Assembly (NCBI RefSeq): GCF_024723255.1
Contig: NZ_JANIAC010000001.1
Location: 62,001-126,000, forward strand
Direction: 5' to 3'
Source: Aestuariibaculum sp. M13
GTDB taxonomy: Bacteria > Bacteroidota > Bacteroidia > Flavobacteriales > Flavobacteriaceae
DNA length: 64,000 nucleotides
Shown here: positions 18,485-26,621 of the stretch, piece after piece
How the letters are laid out: the number at the start of each line of letters is the position of its first letter
Numbering within the stretch: the stretch's first letter is position 1
Position numbers and translations under genes: made by a program
The notes under the pieces: model-generated
What the model was told of the DNA's origin: nothing
Databases searched by the model: none
Seen by the model: the letters and a program-made list of their open reading frames with translations, nothing else

Positions 18485-18624
18485 AATAAATCAATTTAAA
18501 TACATACGATTTTCAATTGCTATTAACTTACAAAAGAGGATTAAACAATAAATAGTTAGGTAATACCTGCAACCTATTTTAATGTCCTTTTACCTACTCT
18601 GGTTTATCTAATCATTAATTGTGA

Positions 18625-19422
18625 TTAAAAAACCATACACTTCATTTTGCTTACTTTCAAAGGGTATTCAGTAACCAACTCAATAAAATACAATCCTGAA
18701 GATAAATACTGAGCGTTAATGAGATTATCAACTTGGTTCAAATGCCCCATGAGTTGCATCTGCCCACTTACATTATATATTTTAAACCTGGTCTCTTGAA
18801 CAAGGTTTAGAACTGTGATTATCTTTTGGGATACTAAAAATTTTATCTTATAGAAATCTGTGTCTTCTACATTTAAAACCTTCTGGCCTGCAATTATAGA
18901 TTCATCTGCTGTTGCATTATAGGCGTAATCTTTTAAAAACCCTTGAGAATGCAAAGGCATACTTAATCTTGCCCAACCATAATGTGTTTTTCCGTTAATT
19001 TTAAAACGAAGCCCCAAATATTTATCCTGAACATTTTGCCAATAACCGATTACAGATCCATCATTAAATACCCCTACTAAATTTCCATCAGAATAATTTT
19101 CTGGTGTAGCTAACTGTATCCATGAATTTTGATTTGGTCCTATAACCACTCCTTCATTTAAAGCTAAGGCCTTTGAAATTCTATAATCACTCAGTACTTC
19201 CTGATCGTTAGATTGACATATGATATAGGCAAAATAATACCAAGCATTATCAATATTCACTGTAAAATCAACTTTACTATCATTATTTAAATCAATGGGT
19301 AAATTATATGACCATTTATCAGGATCAACATCAGTATATATTATTTGGGACTGCACAGCATTAAATTTTAGCCAAACACAAACCAAAACAACCAACTTAA
19401 CGACTTTCAAAACACTTTTCAT
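18625..19422 (-). CDS. Secreted GWAR-KDYAYN protein with T9SS sorting domain (type A, copy 2)
   Basis: A 265-residue protein with a Sec signal peptide (MKSVLKVVKLVVLVCVWLKFNAVQS). The mature part carries the same module as the type-A lipoprotein at 15946: IIYTDVDPD, then DLNNDSKVDF, YLGLRFKINGKTHYGWARLS and KDYAYNATADESIIAGQ. The last 75 residues are a type-A T9SS C-terminal domain (FKIYNVSGQMQ, LSSGLYFIEL, ending KMKCMVF). It should therefore cross the outer membrane through the PorSS machinery. The two copies reach the surface by different routes: one as a lipoprotein and one by T9SS. Its upstream region contains repeats shared with the region upstream of the kinase at 21713. Confidence 0.82.
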   Translation of the reverse strand: MKSVLKVVKLVVLVCVWLKFNAVQSQIIYTDVDPDKWSYNLPIDLNNDSKVDFTVNIDNAWYYFAYIICQSNDQEVLSDYRISKALALNEGVVIGPNQNSWIQLATPENYSDGNLVGVFNDGSVIGYWQNVQDKYLGLRFKINGKTHYGWARLSMPLHSQGFLKDYAYNATADESIIAGQKVLNVEDTDFYKIKFLVSQKIITVLNLVQETRFKIYNVSGQMQLMGHLNQVDNLINAQYLSSGLYFIELVTEYPLKVSKMKCMVF

Positions 19423-19458
19423 GATGTTGATTTTTAATCATTTACACTCAAAAAATAT

Positions 19459-19477
19459 TATTAAATTTAGGATATAC
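19459..19477. repeat. 19-base direct repeat, copy 1
   Basis: TATTAAATTTAGGATATAC occurs here and at 21512-21530 in the same orientation. It ends 64 bases before the 38-base repeat in both places. Confidence 0.85.
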
Positions 19478-19541
19478 TTGAAAGGAAAATCTGTATTAGC
19501 GATATAAAGCGACTTTAGGTAGACAGAAACTTAAATAGTAT

Positions 19542-19579
19542 CGACAAATTTGTTTGGTAGCTGCTTAACTTGTATCTGT
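19542..19579. repeat. 38-base direct repeat, copy 1 (candidate operator)
   Basis: An exact 38-base match to 21595-21632. It begins with CGACAAATTTGTTTGG, which contains the palindrome ACAAATTTGT, and ends CTTGTATCTGT. The flanks are diverged (about 60-70 percent similar by eye), so exact conservation of this block suggests selection, for example as a regulator-binding site. Confidence 0.8.
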
Positions 19580-19663
19580 AACATAAAAAGATCAGCTGAA
19601 GTGATAAAAATTAACCTTCATTAATATCAATACATTTGAAAGGAAAGATAAATATCTGAGTCG

Positions 19664-19801
19664 ATGAAAGAATTTATATCCTTAATTGGAATAACGGACT
19701 TATCTGGGTCCGAATGTGGTTATAAGACAGTCTACTCCCTATTGTATAATGGGTTAACGAATCTCCAATTTGCTTATGATTATTTTTCCTGTTTTTGTTG
19801 A
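19664..19801 (+). pseudogene. Probable remnant of a duplicated kinase gene 5' end
   Basis: An ATG-opened stretch of 45 codons starts 33 bases after a TACATTTG box. It begins MKEFIS, which aligns with MSIKEFILS at the start of the histidine kinase at 21713. Similarity at the DNA level fades after about 20 bases, and the reading frame ends inside the kelch gene on the other strand. Because the upstream sequence is collinear with the kinase promoter, I read it as a decayed duplicate. The coding part of the match is short, so this is tentative. Confidence 0.45.
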
Positions 19802-21286
19802 AATCGTATACAATGTTTCATTGTAATTAAAAATATATTCTATGTGAACATCTATGGTAGCATTATACCATATGTCCCCAGAGGGATCATAGATTTCTAT
19901 AGTTGATTGGTTACCTTGGTGCTGTCCTTCTGACTTATGCTTAGCTATAAATATAATCTTATTGTCGTATACTATTGCTTGTCCATTAATACTTGGCTGA
20001 CTCAGGCAGGTATATGAGGAGATACCTGAATTAAGATCTTTTATTTCTACTAAATTGCTTAAATAAAATAAATCCGGATTTTCAGTATAACCTCCCGCCA
20101 AATACATTTTCCCATTAACCGCAATTCCTGATAATTGTGATTTATTCTCATACATCTCTTCAACAGACCAAACACCGGTACTATTGTCATAAATCAAAAT
20201 CTTATCGCGATTCTCATAACCACCTGCAAAATAAGCCTTATCACCATAAACTAACGCAATATGCCCATCTGATTTCCCCTGACTTAATTTAGCTGTTGTC
20301 CATTCATTTGTAAGTAGGCTATACATTTCAGCAGTTCCCTTTCTTTCGTTAGCTGTACTAGAATTATCTATTCCCCCTACAAATAGAACCTTATCTCCAA
20401 CAGCCGCAGCAGCCATGCCCGAACCTTCCGTATTTAAATGCCCTGAACTGACAGTATCTGTGTTAATATCATAAATGTCTATGTCATCTACTGCCGAATA
20501 CGCCCAACCATCAAAAACAGAAACAAGACCACCAGCAAAAAACACTTTATTTCCTGCAGCTATAGCAGTTATATTTGATCGAGCAGTTCCCAATTCTATG
20601 ATTGATGACGTTTCTGTTAAAACATCATATATATCTACTTTTTTAGAATCCGGATGTCTACCACCAGCAATAAAAATCTTACTACCTAACGTAGTAATGG
20701 CCACATATTCTCTTGCCTTACCCAGCTCTCCAATTTCAAGCAATTTTATATCTATCGGTACCCTTTTTATGTCACCACAATACTCAGGCTCTTTTATCAC
20801 CACCTTGATAGTGTCTTTATAAATCTTAAAAGAAGTATCTTGAACAGTTATTTCAAACAGATAAGTTCCCATTACTAAATGATAAATATCTGTTTTGGAT
20901 GAATTTTCAGACATTATTGTGTAATATGGTGGCCCGGCAATCTTTCTCCAAGTATAATCAAATACTCCTAATGAATCGAATGACTTCAATCCATCCAGAA
21001 TAAGATGATTATTAGGATAATACAAAACAATACTATCCCCAGCAAATACTGTTGGAAACTGACCTTCAATAATTGGTAAAGGTTGTTCTTGCTCTTGTTC
21101 TTGTTCTTGTTCTTGTTCTTGTTCTTGCTCTTGTTCTTGCTCTTCTGATTCGTCCTTCTGTTCCTGTAAAATGATTAGTTCAGGTAATTCGTATTTATCA
21201 CAAGCTTGAAAACAAAGTAAGGCTGCAAATAAAAAGGAGGCTCCAAAAAGAAAATTTCTTTTTAAAAATGTGTTTAGCGCTTTCAT
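19754..21286 (-). CDS. PKD-like plus kelch-repeat lipoprotein with Glu-Gln repeat (type K, copy 2)
   Basis: A 510-residue lipoprotein with lipobox CFQAC (C29). After the lipidated cysteine comes a low-complexity stalk containing ten consecutive Glu-Gln pairs, then a PKD/K319-like domain (NHLILDGLKSFDSLGVFDYTW). Kelch-type blades follow: IFIAGGRHP, VFFAGGLVS, VLFVGGIDN, AYFAGGYEN, MYLAGGYTE. The layout matches the 471-residue copy at 17069, and the Glu-Gln stalk is the main difference. It is divergent from the LytS-type kinase gene across a 426-base region that holds the conserved 38-base element. It could be regulated by that two-component system; this is inference from position. Confidence 0.86.
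   Translation of the reverse strand: MKALNTFLKRNFLFGASFLFAALLCFQACDKYELPELIILQEQKDESEEQEQEQEQEQEQEQEQEQEQPLPIIEGQFPTVFAGDSIVLYYPNNHLILDGLKSFDSLGVFDYTWRKIAGPPYYTIMSENSSKTDIYHLVMGTYLFEITVQDTSFKIYKDTIKVVIKEPEYCGDIKRVPIDIKLLEIGELGKAREYVAITTLGSKIFIAGGRHPDSKKVDIYDVLTETSSIIELGTARSNITAIAAGNKVFFAGGLVSVFDGWAYSAVDDIDIYDINTDTVSSGHLNTEGSGMAAAAVGDKVLFVGGIDNSSTANERKGTAEMYSLLTNEWTTAKLSQGKSDGHIALVYGDKAYFAGGYENRDKILIYDNSTGVWSVEEMYENKSQLSGIAVNGKMYLAGGYTENPDLFYLSNLVEIKDLNSGISSYTCLSQPSINGQAIVYDNKIIFIAKHKSEGQHQGNQSTIEIYDPSGDIWYNATIDVHIEYIFNYNETLYTISTKTGKIIISKLEIR
21083..21142. repeat. Hexanucleotide tandem repeat (10 units) encoding Glu-Gln pairs
   Basis: Ten units of TTGTTC or TTGCTC in tandem on the + strand encode (Glu-Gln)10 near the N-terminus of the kelch lipoprotein. 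The unit length is a multiple of three, so gain or loss would change stalk length without a frameshift. Confidence 0.9.
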
Positions 21287-21511
21287 AATTTTAAACTTTA
21301 GAGGTTAATTATATCTTTTTAAAACCAGCTTTTCTTTAACATTATAATGTGTTTTAGAGAGGAAGAATACATTATAATTTAAGTCTGATTTTTGCGCTAT
21401 TAACTAATGGTTCTTTGCTATCTAATAAAAGGCTATAAAAACCTTGAACATCTTACCTTAACAACCATTTATTTAGACACTAAATTTCAATAAGTTACAT
21501 TCAGAAAATAA

Positions 21512-21530
21512 TATTAAATTTAGGATATAC
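21512..21530. repeat. 19-base direct repeat, copy 2
   Basis: Identical to 19459-19477. Same orientation and same distance to the 38-base repeat. Confidence 0.85.
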
Positions 21531-21594
21531 ATTAACTTAAAAACAACAACTGCGACAGAGAGATAAAATATGCCGATAGAAACTTTATTAGTAG

Positions 21595-21632
21595 CGACAA
21601 ATTTGTTTGGTAGCTGCTTAACTTGTATCTGT
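21595..21632. repeat. 38-base direct repeat, copy 2 (candidate operator)
   Basis: Identical to 19542-19579. It ends 53 bases before the TACATTTG box of the kinase gene, compared with 51 bases in the other copy. That places it upstream of the -33 region, where an activator would bind. Confidence 0.8.
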
Positions 21633-21685
21633 CTACGTAAATGATGTTTATGTAGCGGTAAAATTTCAGCTATTTCTTATAGTTA

Positions 21686-21693
21686 TACATTTG
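21686..21693 (+). promoter_or_regulatory. Candidate -7 box of the kinase/regulator operon
   Basis: TACATTTG fits TAnnTTTG and lies 19 bases before the ATG. No TTG is found at the usual -33 position, which fits an activator-dependent promoter. The same box is conserved in the duplicate at 19631-19638. Confidence 0.5.
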
Positions 21694-21712
21694 AATATAA
21701 ATACGAATAACC

Positions 21713-22834
21713 ATGTCAATAAAGGAATTCATATTATCAGACAACAAATGGCATCGTTTGGGGCGACATCTGTTCTTTTGGTTTTTATGGGGTGGTTATT
21801 TCACAATGACCCGCTACCTGAATCCTATTGCATACCAAATTACTGGTCATTTTCCTAATTTTTGGAAGACTTCCATTGAAACCTTCTTTTTTCTTTTCCC
21901 TCAAATGTTTTTGGTCTATCCTGCCTTATATTTTATACTTCCTAAATTTGTATTTACCCAAAGGTATATTCTGGCCTTTTTCTGGTTTGTTGTGTTCTAT
22001 TTTGTAGCCATGACGGTTAACGCTGCCTATCTCATTTATGTTCCCTGGTCCAAAATGATTTGGATTCCAAACGCAGAATTATTCCTAACCACTACCACAT
22101 TTACAGAAAAATTATTTTATGCGTATTTAGGAAGTATACTAGGTTCGATTACGGCTCTTTCTATTTCTTCCAGTTTTAAATTGTTTAAACATTATTATTT
22201 AAAATCCATTCGAAACGAACAATTACAAAAGGAAAATTCGGATGCCCAATTACGCCTTCTTCTGGCACAGGTCCAGCCGCATTTTATGTTTAACACCTTA
22301 AATAACATTTATTCTCAGGCGCAGGAAGAATCACCAAAAAGTGCCAAAATGATTTTAGAGTTATCTCATATTCTGCGTTACGTTTTAGATGAAGGCAAGA
22401 AAAAAAGAGTACCGTTGGAAAATGAACTGGAAATGATTGTTGATTACCTGAATCTGGAAAAAATAAGGTACGACAACAAACTTGATTTACATTTTGTGTT
22501 TCCCTCGAACACCGACGATATTACAATTGCTCCACTTATTTTATTGCCTTTAGTTGAAAACTGCTTCAAACACGGAGCCAGCAAAATGATTAATAATCCG
22601 TGGATTAATATAAAATCTGAACTTACCGACAACAAATTCAGTATTAAATTAATGAATGGAAAAATAAATGAAAACACTCATGAAAAGTCAAGAAAAGGAA
22701 CAGGCATTGAAAATATTAGGAGACGGCTAAACCTAATCTATCCTCACAAGCACATATTTGAGATTAAAGATGATGATGAAACTTTTATTGTTAATCTCCA
22801 GATTGTATTAGACCATCAAATTTCAGAAGATTAA
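21713..22834 (+). CDS. LytS/YehU-type sensor histidine kinase
   Basis: A 373-residue membrane kinase. The first 170 residues hold four hydrophobic segments and no periplasmic sensor domain. A short coiled linker follows, then the His_kinase domain of the LytS family with the phosphoacceptor in LAQVQPHFMFNTLNNIYSQ (histidine near 197) and an HATPase_c domain with N-box LPLVENCFKHGAS and the GTGIENIRRRL G-box. It partners with the LytTR regulator 27 bases downstream. It is divergent from the kelch lipoprotein gene. The signal is unknown. The lack of an extracytoplasmic domain suggests sensing within the membrane or through a partner. Confidence 0.93.
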   Translation: MSIKEFILSDNKWHRLGRHLFFWFLWGGYFTMTRYLNPIAYQITGHFPNFWKTSIETFFFLFPQMFLVYPALYFILPKFVFTQRYILAFFWFVVFYFVAMTVNAAYLIYVPWSKMIWIPNAELFLTTTTFTEKLFYAYLGSILGSITALSISSSFKLFKHYYLKSIRNEQLQKENSDAQLRLLLAQVQPHFMFNTLNNIYSQAQEESPKSAKMILELSHILRYVLDEGKKKRVPLENELEMIVDYLNLEKIRYDNKLDLHFVFPSNTDDITIAPLILLPLVENCFKHGASKMINNPWINIKSELTDNKFSIKLMNGKINENTHEKSRKGTGIENIRRRLNLIYPHKHIFEIKDDDETFIVNLQIVLDHQISED

Positions 22835-22861
22835 AACATTCACATAACGACATGAAGCAAA

Positions 22862-23602
22862 ATGAAACAGTCTGAATTTAAAAAACCAAGATGCCTCATA
22901 GTAGACGACGAACCTCTCGCCAGAGATGTTTTACGTCGGTATTTTGCAAAATTACCTGTGTTAGATTTGGTTGGCGAATGTAATAATGCAATCGATGCTT
23001 TTATGTTTCTTCAATCGAACGAGATCGATATTCTATTTTTAGATATTAGAATGCCAGAATTATTAGGCACCGAGTTGGTGCGTTCTATAAAAAACACTCC
23101 AAAAATCATCTTTACAACAGCCTACAAAGAATATGCTTTAGATGGATTTGAACTGGATGCTGTTGATTATTTATTGAAACCCATAAAATTTGATCGATTT
23201 TTAAAAGCAGTTAACAAAGCTTTACCCGATTACGAAAATGTTTTGAACCCTAATGAACCACAGGAATTAGAACGAAAATCTGGCATAGATTCTATTTACC
23301 TTCGCATCGACAGAAAACAGGTTCGAATAGTTTTAGATGATATTCTCTACATTGAAAGTGACAAAGATTATATAAAAATATTTACACCTGATAAAATGCA
23401 TTTGTGCCGGCAAACCATATCGGCTATCGAGGCTATGATTGACAAAAATGAATTTGTTCGCATTCACAGATCCTTCATTGTTCCAGTAAACAAAATAAAG
23501 TCATATACTCACGAATTGGTTGAAATTAATAAAAAGGAATTGCCCATTGGAAAATTTTACTTAAATCATTTTTTAAAAATAGTCAATTCAGAATCTCACT
23601 AA
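22862..23602 (+). CDS. LytTR-family response regulator
   Basis: A 246-residue regulator with an N-terminal receiver (acidic pair in CLIVDDEP, phosphoacceptor D61 in LFLDIRMPE, conserved TTAYKEYALDGFELDAVDYLLKP) and a C-terminal LytTR DNA-binding domain from about 140 (DDILYIESDKDYIKIF, FVRIHRSFIVPVNKI). LytTR domains bind direct repeats upstream of promoters. It is 27 bases after its cognate kinase and 45 bases before the amidohydrolase gene. The exactly conserved 38-base element in the divergent region is the obvious candidate target, by position only. Confidence 0.95.
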   Translation: MKQSEFKKPRCLIVDDEPLARDVLRRYFAKLPVLDLVGECNNAIDAFMFLQSNEIDILFLDIRMPELLGTELVRSIKNTPKIIFTTAYKEYALDGFELDAVDYLLKPIKFDRFLKAVNKALPDYENVLNPNEPQELERKSGIDSIYLRIDRKQVRIVLDDILYIESDKDYIKIFTPDKMHLCRQTISAIEAMIDKNEFVRIHRSFIVPVNKIKSYTHELVEINKKELPIGKFYLNHFLKIVNSESH

Positions 23603-23647
23603 TATTGCTATAATTTTCATAATTTGGGTTCTTGTAAGCTTCTCAAT

Positions 23648-25069
23648 ATGAAATATCTATTAAAAACACTCGTATTTTTACTTTTTACTTCCATTCAAAT
23701 TCATGCTCAAAAATTCACAAAAGAAGTAAAAGCCTTCATCTCGGTAGACACAAGCTTAGTAGCTATAACCAACGTTAAACTTATTGATGGAACGGGAGGC
23801 GATATTAAAAATAATCAGACCATTATTATTAAAGACGATAAAATAGAACGTGTTGGTAATTCAAATACTTTAAAAATTCCTAAAAACGCATTGATAATTG
23901 ACGGCACAGGAAAAACAGTAATACCTGGTTTGGTTATGTTACACGAACATTTATTCTATACTAAATTCTTCGAAAACTGGTTTAGCGTTGGGCAATCCAC
24001 TTTTACTTTTCCGCGTCTATATCTTGCCGGAGGGGTAACTACCATGCGAACGGCCGGAAGCATTCAACCACAAAGCGACCTCAACGTAAAACAATGGATT
24101 TTAGAAGGTAAAATGACGGGGCCAAAAATGGATGTTACCAGCCCGTTTATAGAACGCGAAGGTGTTCCTATTGCCGAATTAGGCTATATAAAAAACACCA
24201 AAGAAGTTTCAGAAATTGTAGACTTCTGGTCAAAACGCGGTGTCACCTCATTCAAACTTTATAATAACATTACAAAAGAAGATATGAAAGTTTGCGTGAC
24301 CGAAGCCCACAAACGCGGATTAAAAGTTACCGGACATTTATGTTCAGTAACCTATGAAGAAGCTTCGAACCTTGGTATTGATAATTTGGAACACGGCTTT
24401 CGAGTGGCCACAGATTTTGAAGTTAACAAAGAGGAAAACATTTGCGATCCTTTTGAATCCAGACAGGCCTTTGACAGCGAACCTATTGACAGTCCTAAAA
24501 TAAACCACCTTATTGAGGTGCTTATTAAAAACGGTACAACCATTACAACCACACCAAATGTTTTTGAACCTTACACCAACCGCGAACTTATTCCTGGTGG
24601 CGGCGAACGAGCGGTAACTCCGGAAGTTTTAAAAGATGTTAAGGCTATTTACGACCGAAGAGTAAATAAAGATTATGTGCAAATCGACTCCTATCATAAA
24701 AACATGACCTGGTTAAAACGATTTTACGATTTGGGCGGAAAATTAGTCGCCGGAACCGACCCCACCGGTGCAGGAAGAACAGTAGCCGGTTACGCCAATC
24801 AGCATACACTTGAATTATTGGTAGAAGGCGGATTTCCTTTAGTTGATGTAATAAAAATTTGCACGCTCAACGGTGCTAAATATTTAAACCAGGATGAGAT
24901 TATTGGTACAATTGAAAAAGGAAAAACAGCCGACCTCATTTTAATTAATGGAGATTTAGAAAGTGATATCAAACAGATTAGAAACACGGAAATTGTCTTC
25001 AAAGATGGTATCGGTTTTAATTCAAAAAAACTTTTCGAATCCGTTGATGGGCAAGTTGGCCGCAACTAG
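23648..25069 (+). CDS. Secreted metal-dependent amidohydrolase
   Basis: A 473-residue protein. I start at the ATG of MKYLLKTLVFLLFTSIQIHAQ, a clean signal peptide, and not at an upstream in-frame TTG at 23624. It belongs to the amidohydrolase (imidazolonepropionase/prolidase-like) superfamily: N-terminal composite domain with GTGKTVIPGLVMLHEH, where HEH (about 99-101) is the HxH metal pair, a histidine in VTGHLCS, another in NLEHGF, and the aspartate in AGTDPTGAG (about 370). All metal ligands appear present. It sits 45 bases downstream of the LytTR regulator and 52 bases before the TolB-like gene, so may belong to the same operon. The substrate is unknown. Confidence 0.88.
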   Translation: MKYLLKTLVFLLFTSIQIHAQKFTKEVKAFISVDTSLVAITNVKLIDGTGGDIKNNQTIIIKDDKIERVGNSNTLKIPKNALIIDGTGKTVIPGLVMLHEHLFYTKFFENWFSVGQSTFTFPRLYLAGGVTTMRTAGSIQPQSDLNVKQWILEGKMTGPKMDVTSPFIEREGVPIAELGYIKNTKEVSEIVDFWSKRGVTSFKLYNNITKEDMKVCVTEAHKRGLKVTGHLCSVTYEEASNLGIDNLEHGFRVATDFEVNKEENICDPFESRQAFDSEPIDSPKINHLIEVLIKNGTTITTTPNVFEPYTNRELIPGGGERAVTPEVLKDVKAIYDRRVNKDYVQIDSYHKNMTWLKRFYDLGGKLVAGTDPTGAGRTVAGYANQHTLELLVEGGFPLVDVIKICTLNGAKYLNQDEIIGTIEKGKTADLILINGDLESDIKQIRNTEIVFKDGIGFNSKKLFESVDGQVGRN

Positions 25070-25121
25070 GTTTCGTGCTTAGTTATATTTTTTTAAATTA
25101 GCTGAACACTAATCCTTTACT

Positions 25122-26069
25122 ATGCGTCTATCTCTCATTTTTAAACCTGCTGTTTTACTTTTAACAATTTTATGTATCTCAAATAGTTTTGCTCAGGAAG
25201 AAGAAATAAAGGAAGGGTTTAAAGAGGAACAATTAACCTTTTCCAATGGCGATAGTAGATACGCCAGTTACAACAAAGAAGGTACTAAAATTATCTTCGA
25301 ATCGAATCGTGACGGCATCTGGCAAATATATTCTATGAATATTGATGGAGGGGCTCAAAAACGGGTTATGACGACACAATCCAACGACCGACGACCAAAA
25401 TGGCATCCTTCAAAAAACATGATTCTATTTGAATCAGACCGAACCGGAACCAGTGAAATTTACAGTTATGATTTTAACTCTGGTAAAGTCAACCAATTCC
25501 CTATAAACCTAAGCGGCAATAAATACTTCGCTAATTTTGCACCTAATGGCATGGAGCTCATGTTTTCATATTCCGAAAGAGCCGATATTTTCGATATTTA
25601 CGCCTGCTCTACAAAAGGCAAACGATTAAAGAAAGTGGTGAGCAATAAATTCAAAAATGTGTATCCTAACTTAACATCACGAGGCGATGTACTCATCTAC
25701 TTTTCTAACAAAAACACACAAGGTGAAAGTAATGTTATTTACAGCCAGCATTTGTTTACCAAGGACAAAAACCGTTTAACTTATTTAAAAGACGAAAGCA
25801 CATACCCCGACTGGTCTAACACCAATGGGAGTCGCCGTATTGTCTATTCTGCAAAAGTTGACGACATGAAACACTCCGAAATTTTTATCATGAGAGACGA
25901 CGGAACCCACAAAATACAAATCACGTATAATGATGTGGAAGACATGCAACCTTGCTGGTCTCCAAACGATATTAATTTATTGATTTCAGGCTTCAGACAA
26001 GGAAACTACCAAATTTGTAAGGTCCTTTTAAAAGAACCTTTAAACCCCGACCAAAAACCTTTGGATTAA
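25122..26069 (+). CDS. Secreted TolB-like beta-propeller (PD40 repeats)
   Basis: A 315-residue protein with a signal peptide (PAVLLLTILCISNSFAQ). The mature part is a six-blade WD40-like/PD40 propeller. Blades show the typical YASYNKEGTKIIFESNRDG and RPKWHPSKNMILFESDRTG pattern, with IYSMNIDGG, IYSYDFNSG and IFIMRDDGT blade ends. It lacks the TolB N-terminal domain and peptidase domains, so it is a propeller-only protein. It follows the amidohydrolase by 52 bases. Amidohydrolase plus PD40 proteins often occur together or fused in Bacteroidota, so joint action is plausible. Convergent with the DinB-like gene with a 4-base overlap. Confidence 0.86.
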   Translation: MRLSLIFKPAVLLLTILCISNSFAQEEEIKEGFKEEQLTFSNGDSRYASYNKEGTKIIFESNRDGIWQIYSMNIDGGAQKRVMTTQSNDRRPKWHPSKNMILFESDRTGTSEIYSYDFNSGKVNQFPINLSGNKYFANFAPNGMELMFSYSERADIFDIYACSTKGKRLKKVVSNKFKNVYPNLTSRGDVLIYFSNKNTQGESNVIYSQHLFTKDKNRLTYLKDESTYPDWSNTNGSRRIVYSAKVDDMKHSEIFIMRDDGTHKIQITYNDVEDMQPCWSPNDINLLISGFRQGNYQICKVLLKEPLNPDQKPLD

Positions 26070-26617
26070 TTCTTTGTTTTCACTTTTCCTGAAAACAAAT
26101 TCACATTTGAAGTAAATGGATTCCCTGATGCACGTCGTAACATCACCACTTGTCCGCAATGCCAAACCGCGTCTTCAATGGGACCGTTAATAATGTTCCA
26201 AAATGGCACTTCAGTATTAGCCAAATCGAAAGTTCCTTGATTATTTTTTAGAGCATCGGAAACTAATTTTAAATTCATTAGCGTTTGTTTACGCTTCAAT
26301 TCGAAAGACAACTCGTTTTTATTGTCATCTTTATTTTCAGCAAGAACACTATTTCTAATAAACTTCGATAAGCCATAAATATGCTCAATCGTTTCACCCG
26401 AAGTCCTGGAATCAGGGCCTATTTTATAGGCTAAATCTTCCAATCTTAATCCTTCGGTTGCCCAGTAATATCTAAAACCTAAACCATCAATCATTCTTGC
26501 TGCAGCCGTTGCTGGCGTATACACTTCAGGAGCTTCAGGTATTTCATAATACGGTAAATCGTTTTGAGTTTGAGCAAAACAAACCATTGAAAAAAGCATG
26601 ATAATTATATATCTCAT
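26066..26617 (-). CDS. Secreted DinB-like four-helix protein
   Basis: A 183-residue protein with a signal peptide (MRYIIIMLFSMVCFAQ). The mature part resembles the DinB/YfiT four-helix fold. It has a helix with RYYWATEGLRLEDLAYK, a candidate metal histidine in ETIEHIYGLSKFIR, and a second in EDAVWHCGQVVMLRRASGNP, the usual C-terminal H...R helix. Export is unusual for DinB folds but occurs in Bacteroidota. It lies 4 bases downstream of the M28 peptidase gene, so the two are co-transcribed and perhaps coupled. No enzymatic role is established for this kind. Confidence 0.75.
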   Translation of the reverse strand: MRYIIIMLFSMVCFAQTQNDLPYYEIPEAPEVYTPATAAARMIDGLGFRYYWATEGLRLEDLAYKIGPDSRTSGETIEHIYGLSKFIRNSVLAENKDDNKNELSFELKRKQTLMNLKLVSDALKNNQGTFDLANTEVPFWNIINGPIEDAVWHCGQVVMLRRASGNPFTSNVNLFSGKVKTKN

Positions 26618-26621
26618 AATT

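Larger units (their letters stand above)
19423..19753. other. Divergent-promoter copy with decayed coding remnant
   Basis: This 331-base gap is collinear with the region before the kinase gene at 21713. It has a 19-base and a 38-base identical block at the same 64-base spacing, then TACATTTG, then an ATG followed by a KEFI-coding stretch. No complete gene is present. Confidence 0.7.
21287..21712. other. Divergent promoter region, kelch lipoprotein / kinase
   Basis: 426 bases with no gene. It contains the second copies of the 19-base (21512-21530) and 38-base (21595-21632) repeats and a TACATTTG box before the kinase. The first 200 bases next to the kelch gene show no recognised element. Confidence 0.6.

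Noticed and set aside
21083-21142. CRISPR or other array
   Set aside because: It is a continuous hexamer run without spacers, inside a coding sequence in frame.
19542-21632. Terminal repeats of an insertion sequence around the kelch gene
   Set aside because: The two 38-bp copies are direct, not inverted; there is no transposase between them, and further upstream sequence is collinear too, which fits segment duplication better.
23624-23647. Extended TTG starts for the amidohydrolase and other genes
   Set aside because: Upstream TTG starts (23624, 28930, 37217, 40260, 46048, 52554, 60241) add residues that do not fit the family and, for secreted proteins, hide the signal peptide; the downstream ATG was chosen.
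26066-26069. Overlap of 4 bases between the TolB-like and DinB-like genes as a sign of fusion
   Set aside because: The genes are convergent and both complete; the overlap only joins stop codons.
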